Assembly: GCA_004352715.1 (NCBI GenBank)
Contig: SCFE01000087.1
Location: forward strand, 988,822 to 1,052,821
From: Hofstenia miamia
Lineage: Eukaryota; Xenacoelomorpha; Acoela
DNA: 64,000 bases
Reading direction: 5' to 3'
Part shown: positions 10,901 through 25,256 of the stretch, one piece after another
Layout of the letters: each line of letters begins with the position of its first letter
Position numbering within the stretch: position 1 is the stretch's first letter
Notes under the pieces: model-generated
What the model saw: only the letters and a program-made list of their open reading frames with translations
Told to the model about the DNA's origin: nothing
Databases searched by the model: none
Position numbers and translations under genes: made by a program

Positions 10901-13900
10901 TCTATTAATAGCAACATTTAATCAAATCTAGTGTGTAGTTTGATTCATTGATAAATGTCACAAATTGGCTAATTATGTACAAGTAGACAATTGTTTATGA
11001 TATGCTAAGTATTCAATGGCTAAGGAGAAAATAGGTATTATCTCTTAGAAATATTTTCATAATACTTTCGAAAAAATACACCGACATCAGTGACATGAAA
11101 GATTTCCATCAAAATAGAGGAAATGCGAAAATAGCATGCATTGGATAGATTCTCATTGTTTTTCGTTAAATGCCGAATTATCAATGTTATTAAATTTAAA
11201 AAAAACAGTAAAAAATGCAGTAGAAAAATATGAGTGACAGATCCTGAATTAGGAAATTAATTAAAGCGGGAAATGCTCAAAGGTGTGTATGCTGAGCGAG
11301 GTACCACGGTGTCTTTTTATTAGAAATTGAGGTTTGTTATATTAATACTTTTTTAGTAAAAGAAAACAACACTGAAATAAATACATCTAAATGAAAATGG
11401 TTTTTAATAAATATCATAAAGTGACCATTTCTAAAGCGCTTTTCAATTGGAAATATATCTTACAAAAAACGGCTTGTAAAATATTTTAGCATTAATATAT
11501 GTACATAAAAATTGTAGGTCGAGTAGTATCTTTAAATAAGTTGGAAAATTACATAATAATATTCTTGGAGATCCCATTCCATGTATTATTAAATATGTGC
11601 CTAGAGTCTGGCAGATAGTCTTTCTTATTAGCCTTAAAGTTAAGTCAGTTCGCCTGTACAAATGCGCTTCAGAAGTTATATTTTCATTTATTCGGGACCT
11701 CACTATATTTTATGCAGCATAATACAAACTTCCTTTAGTTTTTAGAGATGAGGGGATAGTAAAGGAAAGTTCAATTAAATTTCAAAATTCATTGTTCCAG
11801 TGCTTGCCTAAGAAATGTTTTTTTGCTTTTCAGAATAAAAAATATGTTTTAAAATACTTTATTTCGCCTACGCAAACTATAAGAGACTTTTAAAAGCAAA
11901 CGTTGGTCTAGTTTGAAGCAGATGCTCTCAGTTAATTTTTTAGAAAAAATAGAATGCCTTAGACTATTGTTAAAACATCAGCGTTTTTTCTTTTCAATTC
12001 AGGATATTTCAACATCATTTAACAAGTATTTGGAGGTCATTTTGATAAAGTCAATTTCGTATAAAACTGAATGCTGGCTTTAAACAATCCTCGCAAACCA
12101 ATAAAACAAAATTTTAGTTATATAAGAAGCACGAATTTCAATTTGACTTTTGAAATAACCTTGCAAAATAAATTTAAAATTAACCTCCCAAACACTATTT
12201 AAAGCCTGGATTTGAGGATCCCAACCGTATATTAACTAATAGTGTTTTGCATACATCATCTACCAGTATTTTTTATTATATATTTTATCAAAAAATTTGA
12301 CAAAGTCTTCTTGTGTAATAAATATATTCATTAGCTTAGATATATATGAGGTATTCTAGAAACCCTGTAGAAGCAGCAAGAGATGAAGGATAAAAAATGC
12401 CTGCAATTCGGTGTGTAATATTGATTTTTGAACAAAGTCTCATAATAACCACGGTGCTCATTGTAGCACATTACTAAACTAAAAAGAAAGCTATTTCACA
12501 GTCCATTATTTACTTATATTCTTACTGATTTTTAAACATCTCAATTACACATTTGAAATCAACAATGATGCAATAATAAACCGTAAAGTGTTCTGATAAA
12601 ATTTTATACTTGAAATTAAAAAACTCTTGAGCTGTACGCAAAGAAGAAAATTCCACTTATCTTTGCACAACAACACAATCCATTTAGAGATTGCTTTACA
12701 ACATTGTCATAATGAAAAACTTGGATAATTCTATTCATAAAAAACTTTACACTACAAAAAACATTCAACAAGAATTTTTGTAAGCATTGTGGTTGCAATT
12801 CACTAGCATTACAATCCTAATTAATATCCAATGCATTTATATTAAATAAAAATTACAAAATCGAGACATCGCCGTAAAAATTACAAATGCGCAATGCACA
12901 TACAAGCGATAGACGCGTATCATATAACACGGGAATTGCGCTTACACAATTTTAATTCATTAATAACAAGAAGGTGTAGGAGGCCTAAGAATCTTGTAAA
13001 CAAGATAACACCACCGTCCTTCGTGGGGTCTATCTAAATCTGATCAGATTCATGGTATACCTTGTATAATACATATATATTATAATTTTGGAATGTAGCT
13101 TATTTTTTTTACCAGTCGTTCAACACTTGACAGCCGAAAGATCCCAAAAATAGTGGTGAATTTTTTAGTCGGTTTGTTTTTTTGCTTTTTAATCTCGAAA
13201 AGGCATTCTTAAAATATCAAACACATTTGATATTTTTTATAAGTTGAATTTTAGAGACTTTACTTTTCAATATTTGTTAAAAACCATGCCCTTTTACACA
13301 CATTCAGAATTTACTGTAGAAATATTATAATTCATATTTTTATCTGTCGCTATGTTATATTTCGTTTCACTCAAATTGAAAATTATATACTTCTTTTTTG
13401 AATATTTTTGGTGAAGGGGCCAACGAGGTGGCCATTTCATCCCGAAGAGTGCCATTCTGGTCTTCCCGTTTGTACGCCACAGCTTATGAGCCAAAGAAAT
13501 TTTAAAAAATACCTTAAAAGTTTGTCGGGTCAATTTCTATCTTTGCTAAGGCCTATTCTCTTCGAGAAAAAATTTTTGCATTTATTTTATTCTACTGAGA
13601 TCTATGTATGATTATGATGCAATAAAGAATAATTAAAAAAAATGAACGTCTAATTCTAAAAGCTATTCTTCACCTAGTATTTCGATGTACTAACAATTCT
13701 GCAAATGAGTTGTCCATTTTGTAGCCATTCCCACAAATAATTACTGACATTTAATACGGGTACTTGACAAAAAATAAATTAGATGTGTTTTCTACAAGAC
13801 GATTTGAAGATTTACACCTCATAAAGTCAAAGAGGGAAAAATAAAAAATTTTCATAGACGTCCATAATTATATATTCAAAATGAACAATACATCAAAGAA

Positions 13901-16900
13901 AATTGACATGAAATAGTAAAGGTAATTAAAACAATGTAATGTAAAGTGGGTCATACACGAACGTGTAAATCAAAAACGCTTCGGAGCATAAAGTGCTTAT
14001 TCTCCTTAATTTTTGAATTGAATAATCAAGTAAATGAACATTTTAAAACCTACGACATTAAGCCTTATTAAAATTGAAAAGTCTGCGTTGTATAAGAAAT
14101 ATATTTTCTTGTGAGCAGGTGGAGGCTGCAATAAAAAAATTATTACATGTACATATTACAGAATTTATTAAAAGTTCTCAAATATTTATTGGATTCCAAT
14201 GTAAAATAATAATATGCAAGCGTTTTTAATAATTTAGACAGGGTTACCTTCTAATTGCATTTTTGGGGTTGGGATAGAATCATTATTGATATATTGGAAT
14301 ACTCTACATGTACACATTAATATTTCACTGAGGACCATTTCCAGTTTTAGATACCAATTTTGACATGAAATCAATGTCATAAAAATATTTGAAAATTTTA
14401 AGACTACAAAACTAAATGTTATACTTGCCACAGAATATAACTTAGTCTACTGTTGATACCAGCTTCCTAATCATTTCTCAAGATTTACATCATTATGTTA
14501 TTTAAAAAAGCAACATTGTTATGTTCAGTTTTACCGAAATTCCTAAATCCATTTAATTTTTCTGACAAGCGGAAATAAATTTTTCAAAGGTGATCGCCTA
14601 CACCCTCTGGATATATCATTATTTTCAATAAAGGCGCAAAATGTTTGAAAACCAAATTCTGAATTGATTATATAGTAATTCATTGCAAAAAAGAGAATAA
14701 CAGCACAACAATGCTCCTTTCAAATCGAGACTATAAAATTTTTACGGACAGCCTGGATTTGACTTCTCAACAGCAAGCGGCATCTGTAGCGCGAATGCCT
14801 CCTGAAAAATTAATAGATATATGAAATTGTTAAGATCTACTAAAACAATATTTCTTAAACACAGGTGAAAAGACTAACTTAGTGTCCTCTACAAAGCCTT
14901 AAACCATAAAACCAGGGTAAAGGCAAAACAACAATTACAAGTTGAATATTTCATTAACCATTGTTTGAGGTTTCATATTATTATTACTGAGTCATTAATA
15001 CTAATAATTAATAAGTTAAGAAAATGACAGGTGGGAACAGGAAGTAACAGTGTTTATCGTGCTCCTTCAATCTCTGTTTATAAGCATTATATAAATAATT
15101 CAGGATAGATGCATTCAATTCTGTTTGAAGAAAATAAAGATTAAAGTTATATGGGGATTGTATTAGTTTCAGAGAAATTGTACAAGTGGTTTTAGATGAC
15201 CCATGAGAATGTTCTAATTCCAAGCAGCTATACCACGGGTGCACAACTAGGATAGCGCATATTTTTAATAGGGCCGAAATGTCTTATTGTGGGAATTTGT
15301 AACAGCAAGCAGCACCAAGAAAAGGAACAATGCAAAAACTTTTACATATGATAATCTATGTTGGACCGCATGTTAAACGCGCACCTATAGAACGGACCAA
15401 GCACCAGCTGTGATGGACATCCCTACCAAACCGCCAAAGTGACACCAATGTTAAGTAGATCTTGTGACTACAATATAACCTCATAAATTGCATGCTCCTT
15501 TGTGTTAAGAACAATTTGTGCATGTGAGAAGAAATCTTATTAGGCTTTATTAATTTTTGGGAATTGTTTAGGTTACCATAGAATGTAACCAAAACTTGCT
15601 TATGATCTTATAATTTTTCATATATGTTTTTAAAAAAAGTGTGTAGGCAATTCGTTAAAATTCGTAAGTAATATGAAAAACATTGATATTCTTTAATCAT
15701 AAAACATACTGAGAATTTCGAAAAGCAAAATCTTTATCTGACGGTGTTGATCTTTTCAAGTGGCTTTAACAAATAAAAACCTTTCAAAATCAAACTCTAA
15801 TCAAGGCGTGATTTACCGTGATGTTGACACATGCAATTACAACGATCTCACCTATCGAGCATGATTGTAATTACTTTACCGATCAATATGATCGAGGAAA
15901 TCTAATCAGATTTCAGACCAAAAAACAGTGTTCATCTTTTTTAAAATTAACTACAAAAGATGTACCAGCACAAGGAGTGCTGGATGAGCGAAAATAACCC
16001 TACCAGGTGCATTATTACAAGTTTCCTATGCATTATTAATTTAGAAGGAAACAGACGGGGGTAAGGAACTGGGAAGGAGTGATGAGGATTCCAAATTTTA
16101 TATCTCCCATCACTCAGAAGGTTGCTAAGATTAGTATCTGTTATCACAATACTGAAATTTTACCCCATATTTTAATTTGTTGCTAAATTTAACGCCAAAA
16201 ATTTAATTGGGCAGAAACAATTCGCAATCAATTACAAGTGTTTTGTATAAACAATCGGCTGGTATTGCGAATATATAATAAACATGCTGGGATATGCGCG
16301 TTGTGTTTATGTAAGCATTAGTTAAACCGTTGTAATCGCCTAGCAATAAAAACACTGGTATGATGGAATCGGCGAATTAATGGAGCAATCTACTCCAATA
16401 AATGCCTTTATCTGAGCCAATTAAAAGTTTCACCGGTGCTCAGTAATTCACGGCTAAATAATTTGATAGCATGACTATTAAGTCTAAATTACATTAAGAA
16501 ATGGCGCTTCTGAGAATACAAATAACAGACAAGGTCAAAAAATTGTTGACTTATTTTGCATCAAAAACCTATTGTGAATATACTCGTTGTGAAATGAGTA
16601 AATTACAGTCATTTCTTGGTTTCACACTTTAGCAATGGCCGGTACCACNTTTGTTATGCTATCCTTCCAATAATTTGATGCCAAAAGTACGTAAATATTT
16701 GGGCAAAATTTACATCAAGTGTGGAGTAAAGAAGTAAAATAAAAAATTCATTCAATATTGTATAATTTCTCGATACAGAAAATGAGGTAAATGAATTTAT
16801 ATATACATATACAGGTCGTAGATTTTTAGAATTTTCTGAGGGAAATTCAAGTAAAAAAGAACTAAGACAATTATATGTTACCTAAAAAAACTTTCTAATA

Positions 16901-19900
16901 TCTGGGCAGTTAACAAACTTCTTTAAAACCAAAAGCAGAGTGAATATTTTTCAGCATATAATTTTTTTGAAACAAAACGCCTCCTCCCTAGAAAAGATTT
17001 ATTCCCTTTGCACAACTGAAGCTTTTCATAGTTCATTTAATGCTTCAATTACTTGTTTAAATTAACAAAAAAGGTTTTAATTTTTAATTTTATTGTCATT
17101 ATATTCTTCGAGGGGAATTCCTCCTGCCCCCAGGATCTATGCTAGTGTACATGCATATGTACAAATCTAAGCAGGAAGCATGTTGGCCTGGTTTAAATCT
17201 GGTCAGAAATCTCAAACTGCATCTTTTCCATGTGAGAATGAGAAAATGCTTTCAATTTCTTGGAGGTTTTAAAACATTTTTGTTTATTGTTTAAAACTCA
17301 GTAGAATTCTTGATTAAAATAGTAATATAAAACAGTTACAATTTGATTTTTTAAATTATTTTTTGGGTTACACATTGGTACTGATTTTGAGAAGAGAAGG
17401 TAAGAAAATTCCAGAAATTCGACTAATAAGTAGTTGGTTGGATTACCTCGAAATACTTGCAGATATGGTATTTATGCCTTTATTTTTGTATGTATCAGAG
17501 GCCCACCTCGCTTTGATCTGTCTGATAGTAGTCTAGGTCAATTTTTGTCGATAAATAAACATTTTCTATTTGAATACCACTTTTTGCTTATCATTAGTAC
17601 AACTTCTAATACTTCACCATTCTAAATTACAAAGTTTTTGTTATAATAATAGAGCTGGTTTAGTCCCATAACTGCCAAATTGTTTGGTCAGAACGGTCCA
17701 TGTGTAGGTCTAGTATGCATAAAGGCGGAACTAGTATTTTTAAAACAGAGGCCTATCTACCGATACTACTCAGACTTTGTGTCGAAGAATATTTAAATAT
17801 AAAATGGTAATTTAAACAAAAAATTATTATCTTAATTATAAAACGGTTATATATTTAGAAATTATACAAAATCTGATCATATTTTGCAAACGTTTCAATG
17901 ATTTATGAGAGTCTTCACAAAAACTTTAAGATTTATATTTAAACACATGAAAGCTAGTCTTTTTGAAAAGTTCTTTATTGAGAAAAGAGCAGAAAAATTT
18001 TGAAAAAATGGTGTCTATTGAATGAAAAACACTAAAATTTCTTAATGGCAATAATCACATAAATAGTCCGCAATATCATATAATGCTTAGACCATTTTTG
18101 AAAGGGGGTGGCTATCACCCCACACCCCTCCTCTAAAACCGCGTCTGCTTTTTTACCAAAGTGGAAAAACTCTCAAAAGAGGGTACTGGTAATCAGGTGC
18201 ATGTATGAGTTTGCACCACGCTGCATCCATTTGTGTATGCATAATAAGTGAAGTATAAAAGATTAATAGTGCATTACCTTACTTGATAATGAGTATATTT
18301 AACGTAGCTTAATGAGCAGCCAACCTCTTAATAATAATTTAAAAGAAAGTTAATTATTCTGCGTAATTAGTAGATGAGCAATGAGCTGAAAACTACCAAT
18401 TACATTTTCAGTGACAATCAGAACTGGAAATAAATTGGTATCATTCTAACACGAGAACTTCAGTGGTATGAGTGATTCGCTTCACAAAATATTCAAAAAT
18501 TTTATCCACAAATGCTTATTTAATCTCAGATTTATAACCCATAAACTACATTTCCGTACGCCTACATTGTTACCTTGAGGTAGGATCAGGCGCGAAGAGT
18601 GCGAAACAGCTAGACGCGCTACACAATTCGTTCCCCTTTGTTGCAAGCTTTGTTTGAACCCAACCAAATGAATTGCATTGCTACAGATATTTATGAGTGC
18701 ATTTTTCAAAATATACGCTTCTCTATCTATATAGCTATCTATTAAGCCGTTGTGAATCTATGATTACAATCAACTTAATGCCTTTGAAATGTGACCGAAA
18801 ACTTGGATAACTAGCATTCATTGATTACAATAATTTTCTAAAGTAAGTTGAGATTTTAGTGAAAAGAGTCAGTTGGCTATACAAAACTTTTGACAAAGAA
18901 CTTTTAGTAGCACTGACATAAAATTGCTTCAAACATTAATTTTATAGGGCATCATCAAATTCTAATCATCAATTCATAGATACAGGCACAGAAAACATAA
19001 AATATAATTGGCCACGTATGCCTTTAAAAAGATTAAAAAGATCACCATATTTTGTTTTGGTAATATATTGCGCCATAAATACTTCACTCCACATTAAAAT
19101 GAAAATTTTGATTAGCATAAAATTTCTATAAATACACGTCACGATTAAGAAAGCGGATATTTCAAAAGTCATATAAACGCATTGCATTCAACATGCATTG
19201 TAAAGCAATAATTTCTGTTCAAAAACACTTATGTGGCATAAATAATGCATTGAAATGGTGTTTAGTGAATAAATACAACCTATAAACGAGATTGCGTTAC
19301 ATTATAAAATTACGTTACCAATAACGCCGATAGCATCGGTTTAAACATTAAAAGAACAAATTTTCCTTTTCATTAAAATTTTAGGATAGCTTGGATTCTG
19401 GCAAATGGGTTAGTTAGCAACTTAAAGGCTGAAACTTTTGCGTTTGGACAGTAAAAGGTAAAAAAAACCGAAAAAATAAGTGCTATATGATATACATTAA
19501 AGCGTGTTATGAAATTACAAAATATCATAGTAATTTACTACACATTTAGGTATTAAAGCTTACAAAAAGTTTTTGTCGATCACGTGATGATTCAGTGTCG
19601 TATTCCACAAGAGCGTGTTGATGAAAAAAACCCAAAATTAACCTTGTAATTGATCTCATATTTATTTATAATTTCATCATACAATCAATAATTTTAGAAT
19701 ATGTGAATTATTCTTAATAAAATTTTAAGAAAATTCTAAGAAAAAAATTTATTCAGAAAGCATGAAAATTTCAAAAAATATTTATTTAAAATTAAACTAC
19801 ACGTTTTTATTTAGAAAAAAGCAATGGTTTAAAATTGTGAGTCTCCCAACGCAGAAAAACTTAGTTTATGTAGATTAACTAATTTACATTGAGTTTGTAG

Positions 19901-20817
19901 TCTTAGTATCACTATAATAAAACTACGTCAATAATCAAGCCTGCCCAGTGTAATTCAAAGAGTCAATGAGCCGTATTTATCGGTTGGAATTCACTTAGGA
20001 ATTGTAAAATACTATGTGTATCAAATGAAAATTTGGCTAAGCTGTAGATAACGGATATTACAAAGCATTCTCGAGACTATACATAAATATTAAGCAATAA
20101 TAATCGCCATCGAATAACATTATTTTGGGCTTTCGCTTCGGAATATTGGATCAATGCAAAACCATTTACTACCATATCAAATTTGTCAATTTTTGTAAGA
20201 ATGGAGAATCGAATTAGTTATTTTTCCCTTTCTTTCCTCTTACATTTTTTACAAAAAAACCGCTTAGAGGAATAACCGCATGGATTTCTACTATATCCAG
20301 CATTGTTTTTTATAATTTAATAAGGTTATGAAAATTTGAAAAATCACTGCTTATGAAATATTCTGTAATATCATATATATGAAAAGTGAAGAATTCTCAA
20401 GGATTACTTCTCGCATTTGATATGGTTGCTCTCATTGCGTAAGCCGAATTTTGGTACAATAAGGGATGACCCAATATTTACAAATTTTAAAATAAAAACG
20501 ATTAAGGGATGGTGTTGCTGCTATAACAAATTTAAAAATTTATAAAATTAGTAGAAAATTCCATTTAGGATTAAAAAATATGGCTCATCTTTAATAAACT
20601 GAAAGTTACGTTTCAGAGTAATAATTTCTTTCTTATTAAATAGAATCGCGTAATAGTATAACGAAGTCTTGAATTAATTATTATATAAACTTAACTAGTT
20701 TAAAATAAAATGAATGTCTTACCCTCATCTGCAGTAGTAAAAATTATTAGTAAATGAAAAATAAAGACAGACTTCATCACGATTAATGTCCTGAATTTTG
20801 TACAATTAAGAAATTTT
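7961..20817. other. Long A+T-rich interval without recognised genes
   Basis: Either the first intron of the Eph-like gene or intergenic. It should hold the Eph signal-peptide exon, which I could not place. About 10640-10896 carries repeated GGGAC/GGGATGG words ending in GAAACAAAAATTCTGGTCCC and resembles a worn word-array transposon; a similar stretch is at 23915-24130. An N is at 16649. A patch at 18085-18150 (GGGGTGTGGGG and ACGCGG on the minus strand) resembles a transposon end also seen near 58946. Other open frames look like chance. Confidence 0.5.
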
Positions 20818-20950
20818 AAATCTCAATTTAACAAGTTTGACCGCCACATGGCGTTATAGCGTAATTCTTCATGGCAATTGATTGGCTAAATGTCATTGAA
20901 AAGCCAACCAATCAACATGCGCTAAGGCAAACCTTCTAAATTTGAGATTA
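20818..20950. mobile_element. Short palindromic element (MITE or foldback)
   Basis: About 133 bp with inverted ends AATCTCAATTTAACAAGTTT and AATCTCAAATTTAGAAGGTT. The centre carries GATTGGCT...AGCCAACCAATC, itself an inverted pair of CCAAT-type boxes. A TA or TTAA target site is possible; no 8-bp TSD seen. Confidence 0.5.
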
Positions 20951-22369
20951 ATAACTACTTCCACAACACAGACAATTAAAAACGCAAATTTATTTAAAGA
21001 AATTAAATTTATTGTGGTGGATTATTTAGCTCTATAAACGTCTATATTAACACAGTAGTTACAGATAAGAAAACAGCATGATTGCATTAAAAGTCAATAA
21101 AGGGAGTATTTGAAAAATATAGAAAACACGAGTTAGTTTGAAGCCAACACGATCGTAAAGCAGAAACATTTACACCCTAAATCCGTTGCAAATACTTTTC
21201 TAATAGTTAGACATTTCCGCGAAAGATAATCATTTCAAAGATATGTTTAATATAAATGTTACCAGGCAATGATTGACGCATTTATTTGAACAGTTCAATT
21301 TTGTTTACTGCCTTGTCACATAGTAAGGAAAATAACACAAAATAATTTTAGAAAAATTTGGAAACAACAGCACAAAGTGAAGTTTCAAATAGAATAACAT
21401 GCGCATACCGAGCAGTAATGTAACAATTAATATTGGAAAGCATTTCGGAAAAAGCTTATATTATCAAGAGATCACGCAATATAATTAAAGAAATAAATAC
21501 ACATTGTTAAATTGTCATTTCTGCAAACATTATAATAGTTAAACACCTATTGGTGAACATTCTCGAATTATTTGTTGAAAACGTGTACTGAAGCGCATAG
21601 TTGAGAGTGAAGTATTTGAAAAGATTCACGATTTTTCCATTTTTCATTAAAAATTCAAATTTTTAAAAACAGTCTAAAATTCTCACCATTCATAATATTA
21701 AGGGAATCAGGAGGTCGAAAGTGCATTGGAGCAACAAATAACCTTAACTGTTTTTAGGCAGTCCTTTTTATTAGATTGTGAGCGCTTTAAAAAAATTGTC
21801 AGGAATCTCAAAAAATTACAAAAAATAACGTATAAGATTAAAAACGCTACGTCATAAACATTGCATGTAAAAATATAAACGTGAGCTAAGGTATGATAAA
21901 CCTAGATATGTGATGAATTATAAAAAAGATATATAAATTACAATAAAGAATTGATACTGACTCTTTGCTATGGAAAATTAGAAAAATTGTGGTTCACGTT
22001 TGAAAAGTTTCTTTTGTTGATACAACATCGGTACGATGACGAAACTTACAATTCAGTACAAATAAAATCGATCGGATTTAGCAGTTGCTGTCGTTGGGCA
22101 GATCAAAGCAATACGCGTCGGTTGAAAGTACCAGAAGTTCCAGGTTAATTTGAAGTATTGATTAGTTTAATTTAGCAGACGAGTAATAAATCAGCAAGAG
22201 TCAAACTTGGTTAAATGATTGACGTATCGATTTTATATTTCCAATTATAAGTGCAGATTATGAAAATTCATATTCCTAACTAATCGGGTCACACAGCGAA
22301 ATATATGAAACAATGAATAAATATTATATTTTCTAAAAGAGGAAACTGTACAGAAATATTCACGTCATT

Positions 22370-22408
<39 letters not shown>

Positions 22409-22769
22409 GTATTCCCTTAAGACACAATTTGTACAATTTTACACATATTTAGTAGAAATTAGATTTTTATTGAAATATGAATTTACATTCAACCTTGAAT
22501 ATCTTTGTTTATTAAATATGCAACTTTTTCGTCATCTTAAAATTAATTTAGTCTAAATATTGGTATGATTTCGTAATAAGGCAACCTTGTAAGAATTAGG
22601 ATTCCGCAAAATGAAGAATATGGTGAAACTAGTTGAATATGAGTTAGTCACAAATATTACCATACCTTCACAAGAAACAAGTTTTTCTATGATTTCAATG
22701 TCATAATTTGTAAGACACTCTAAATAAAATGTGTCATTAAAATATTATGAATTTGGAACAAAATTGCAG
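20951..22769. other. Interval without recognised genes
   Basis: Contains the AT microsatellite at 22374-22407. Open frame 21951-22148 (65 codons) has no recognisable motif. Confidence 0.5.
22374..22407. repeat. (AT)n microsatellite
   Basis: Uninterrupted TA dinucleotides. Confidence 0.97.
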
Positions 22770-23501
22770 CAGAGTTGTCACCGGGCCGGGTTTTGTAAGG
22801 GCCTTGCCGGGCTTGGGCCTTAAAATTAGGAATGAAGCGGGCCAGTGCCAGGTCCGGGACCAAAATTTCTGCACAACGGGCCTAGAATTGTTCAAAATTA
22901 TATTAATAAATATACATTCTCTTACATTAAAATATTATATCAACTATAATATTCAATTGACTGATTCAAAAAATGAATCTACAGCGACAATAATTACAAT
23001 TAATTCAGAAATTTTCGTAGTAATAGCAAGCGCCAATCAATTTCATTTATACTTTATGCGTGCCAGCGTAAACTTTACATTACTTAGACAATACCCTGTT
23101 GTTTTATTTGCATTTTTGCGAGAGGAATGCTGCACATTTTCATATGATGGACCATAAACATATATTTTTATTATTAAGATTGCTATACCTAAACCTATTA
23201 ACAATTTAAAAATTTCAATTACAATCCTTTTCCAGCAGTGGATGCATACTTATTTTAAGCCGATCACTTTTGATGCCATCACGGGTAAACTTTATTGTAA
23301 AAAGTGCAGATGATGCAAAAATGCTTTCATTTTAGTATTTTCAATTATATGTTTAATTTTGATATTTACAAAAATCTTATAATGGTTTTGGATATGACGG
23401 ACCCGGGGCGGGCCTGAATATTACCAGTTGCAACGGGCCGGGCCTAGTTTATGGGTTAAGGGGCCAGGCCCGGGCTTGAAATCACGGCCCGGTTACAACT
23501 G
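22770..23501. mobile_element. hAT-like non-autonomous element, GGGCC-word family
   Basis: Left end CAGAGTTGTCACCGGGCCGG; right end on the minus strand CAGTTGTAACCGGGCCGTGA. Both ends run into 60-100 bp of degenerate GGGCC/GGCCCGGG words, conspicuous in A+T-rich DNA, around an A+T-rich core. Flanking octamers AATTGCAG and CCTTACAG agree at 5 of 8, so the TSD is decayed or the end is off by a base. The 136-codon open frame 22747-23157 starts in the flank, crosses the word array and has no transposase motif. Confidence 0.65.
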
Positions 23502-25218
23502 CCTTACAGATTTTTCAGGAGAACTTCAAATTGTTTACATGTAAAATTTATATTCGACTGTCTTGGCAATTGCGGGAATTTTCCTGAAGATTTTAGTTTT
23601 GTGGTTAAGAAACCGAAACCGCGGAATATCGTCCACTGGAAAATCGCCAAGCATAAATTTATGCGAATCACTGCTCACATCGAAAGTCAGTTATTGCTAT
23701 ATTTCATAACGAATTGAACTAATAACTAGATAACAAATTAGCAATTTAAGTCCAGCATAGAACGGCTTCACTTAGTATTTTGTTGTTAATTCTACTAAAT
23801 TCATAATTTTAATAACACGAATATTTCTGATATAGCCGTGTAAAGATAAATTTGATAATTAATGTGGTTGAAATTCCTTATTGCTGTCCATAAATTCACT
23901 ACACTGAGATAAACAGGAACCAAAATTTCTGGTTATAATTTTTGTTCAGAATAAGAATCAATGTTTGACAATAAAAGTTTTTAGATTCTCATGGGAGCGA
24001 TCCCATTACTATTTGAAAAATCTCCGTATAGTATTAAACTTGAATAACAACGTATAACGTTAGCACATTTAATATTTGTATGGGACCGGTATGAAATGTT
24101 GAAAAACGGGACTGGAACAATACGGGCAGCGACAAAAATGTGTGGCCTCATAGGTTGCAGTGTTCTTAACGCTAATTTAACAAGGAATCTTTCCAAATCA
24201 GTGATGCTTCCATCAAAAAATTGAATAATTCAAAATCTGGAGACACCACAAGACAGAGAATTCTCACCACTTTCTTTTTAGACTTTAACCTCTGAATTGC
24301 GCACAGTGCGCCAGAACAGGGCTCACACTGTTTCCCTCCAGAAAGCAAAATATTTGAAGATAGTTGCTGTTTCCATGGACATTAGGCCGAGGCCAACATA
24401 TTATCTAAAGGTTAGATATTGGATTCTTTTTACAAAAATCGGATTTCTCATTGAAAAAAAATATTTTTATATACTTCAAGCACAGGAATAATTCTTAGCA
24501 CAAAACTTCATCACTACATGAGCACGCACAAACCCATAGATGCGTCCATATCAAAGGCTTTCAATATTTTTACAATTCTTTCGTAGAAAGTACTCAGAGA
24601 AGTTGAGACCTTTTATGTGAAATGTTTGCAAATAATTGATTCGTTTCAAAGACGGGCGCTGTTAGAAGGTCTCAAACCAGCGTGATAATAAGCGCCCTTT
24701 TATGGCGAAGAAGCGTGAAGTAGTCCTTCAATAAGCAATTAGTTGTATAACTAGGTTTGTGTAATGTTGACAATCGAATTATAGGCTTCTACAATTAAGC
24801 ATTAATAGTAGAAGCCTACGGCATAATGCCAATAAACATTTAAAACACACACTGCTTTTTTTAAAACTGCAGGGTGAAAGAAGAAAGTTTGTTAAAAACA
24901 AAACAAACATGCGGTTACAATTAAACGGCGCTAGAAATGGAAATGTTGATGTAGTTGAATTATGATATCTATTAAAAAATGAGGCAGAATAGAAACGAAG
25001 TTTTCTGGGAGACTGCAATCATTCAATGTAAGACAACAAGTCTCTCGAGAGAACAGTAAAGTAATTGCTTGAAGGAATGCTGTCATCTTTCCACAAGCTT
25101 CGTCCGAACGAGAACTGCATATGGGCTAGGTTTATTTTCCCACTAGAAATGGAAATATACCAAATGAACATACCAACAGAAAGAGATCAAGAACATTTTC
25201 TCTATACTGGCTTAAGTC

Positions 25219-25256
<38 letters not shown>

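Noticed and set aside
13408-13560. G+C-richer patch with overlapping frames on both strands
   Set aside because: No recognisable protein on either strand and no repeat partner in the window.
22747-23157. 136-residue plus-strand frame
   Set aside because: Starts in the flank and reads through the left end and GGGCC array of a transposon; no transposase similarity.
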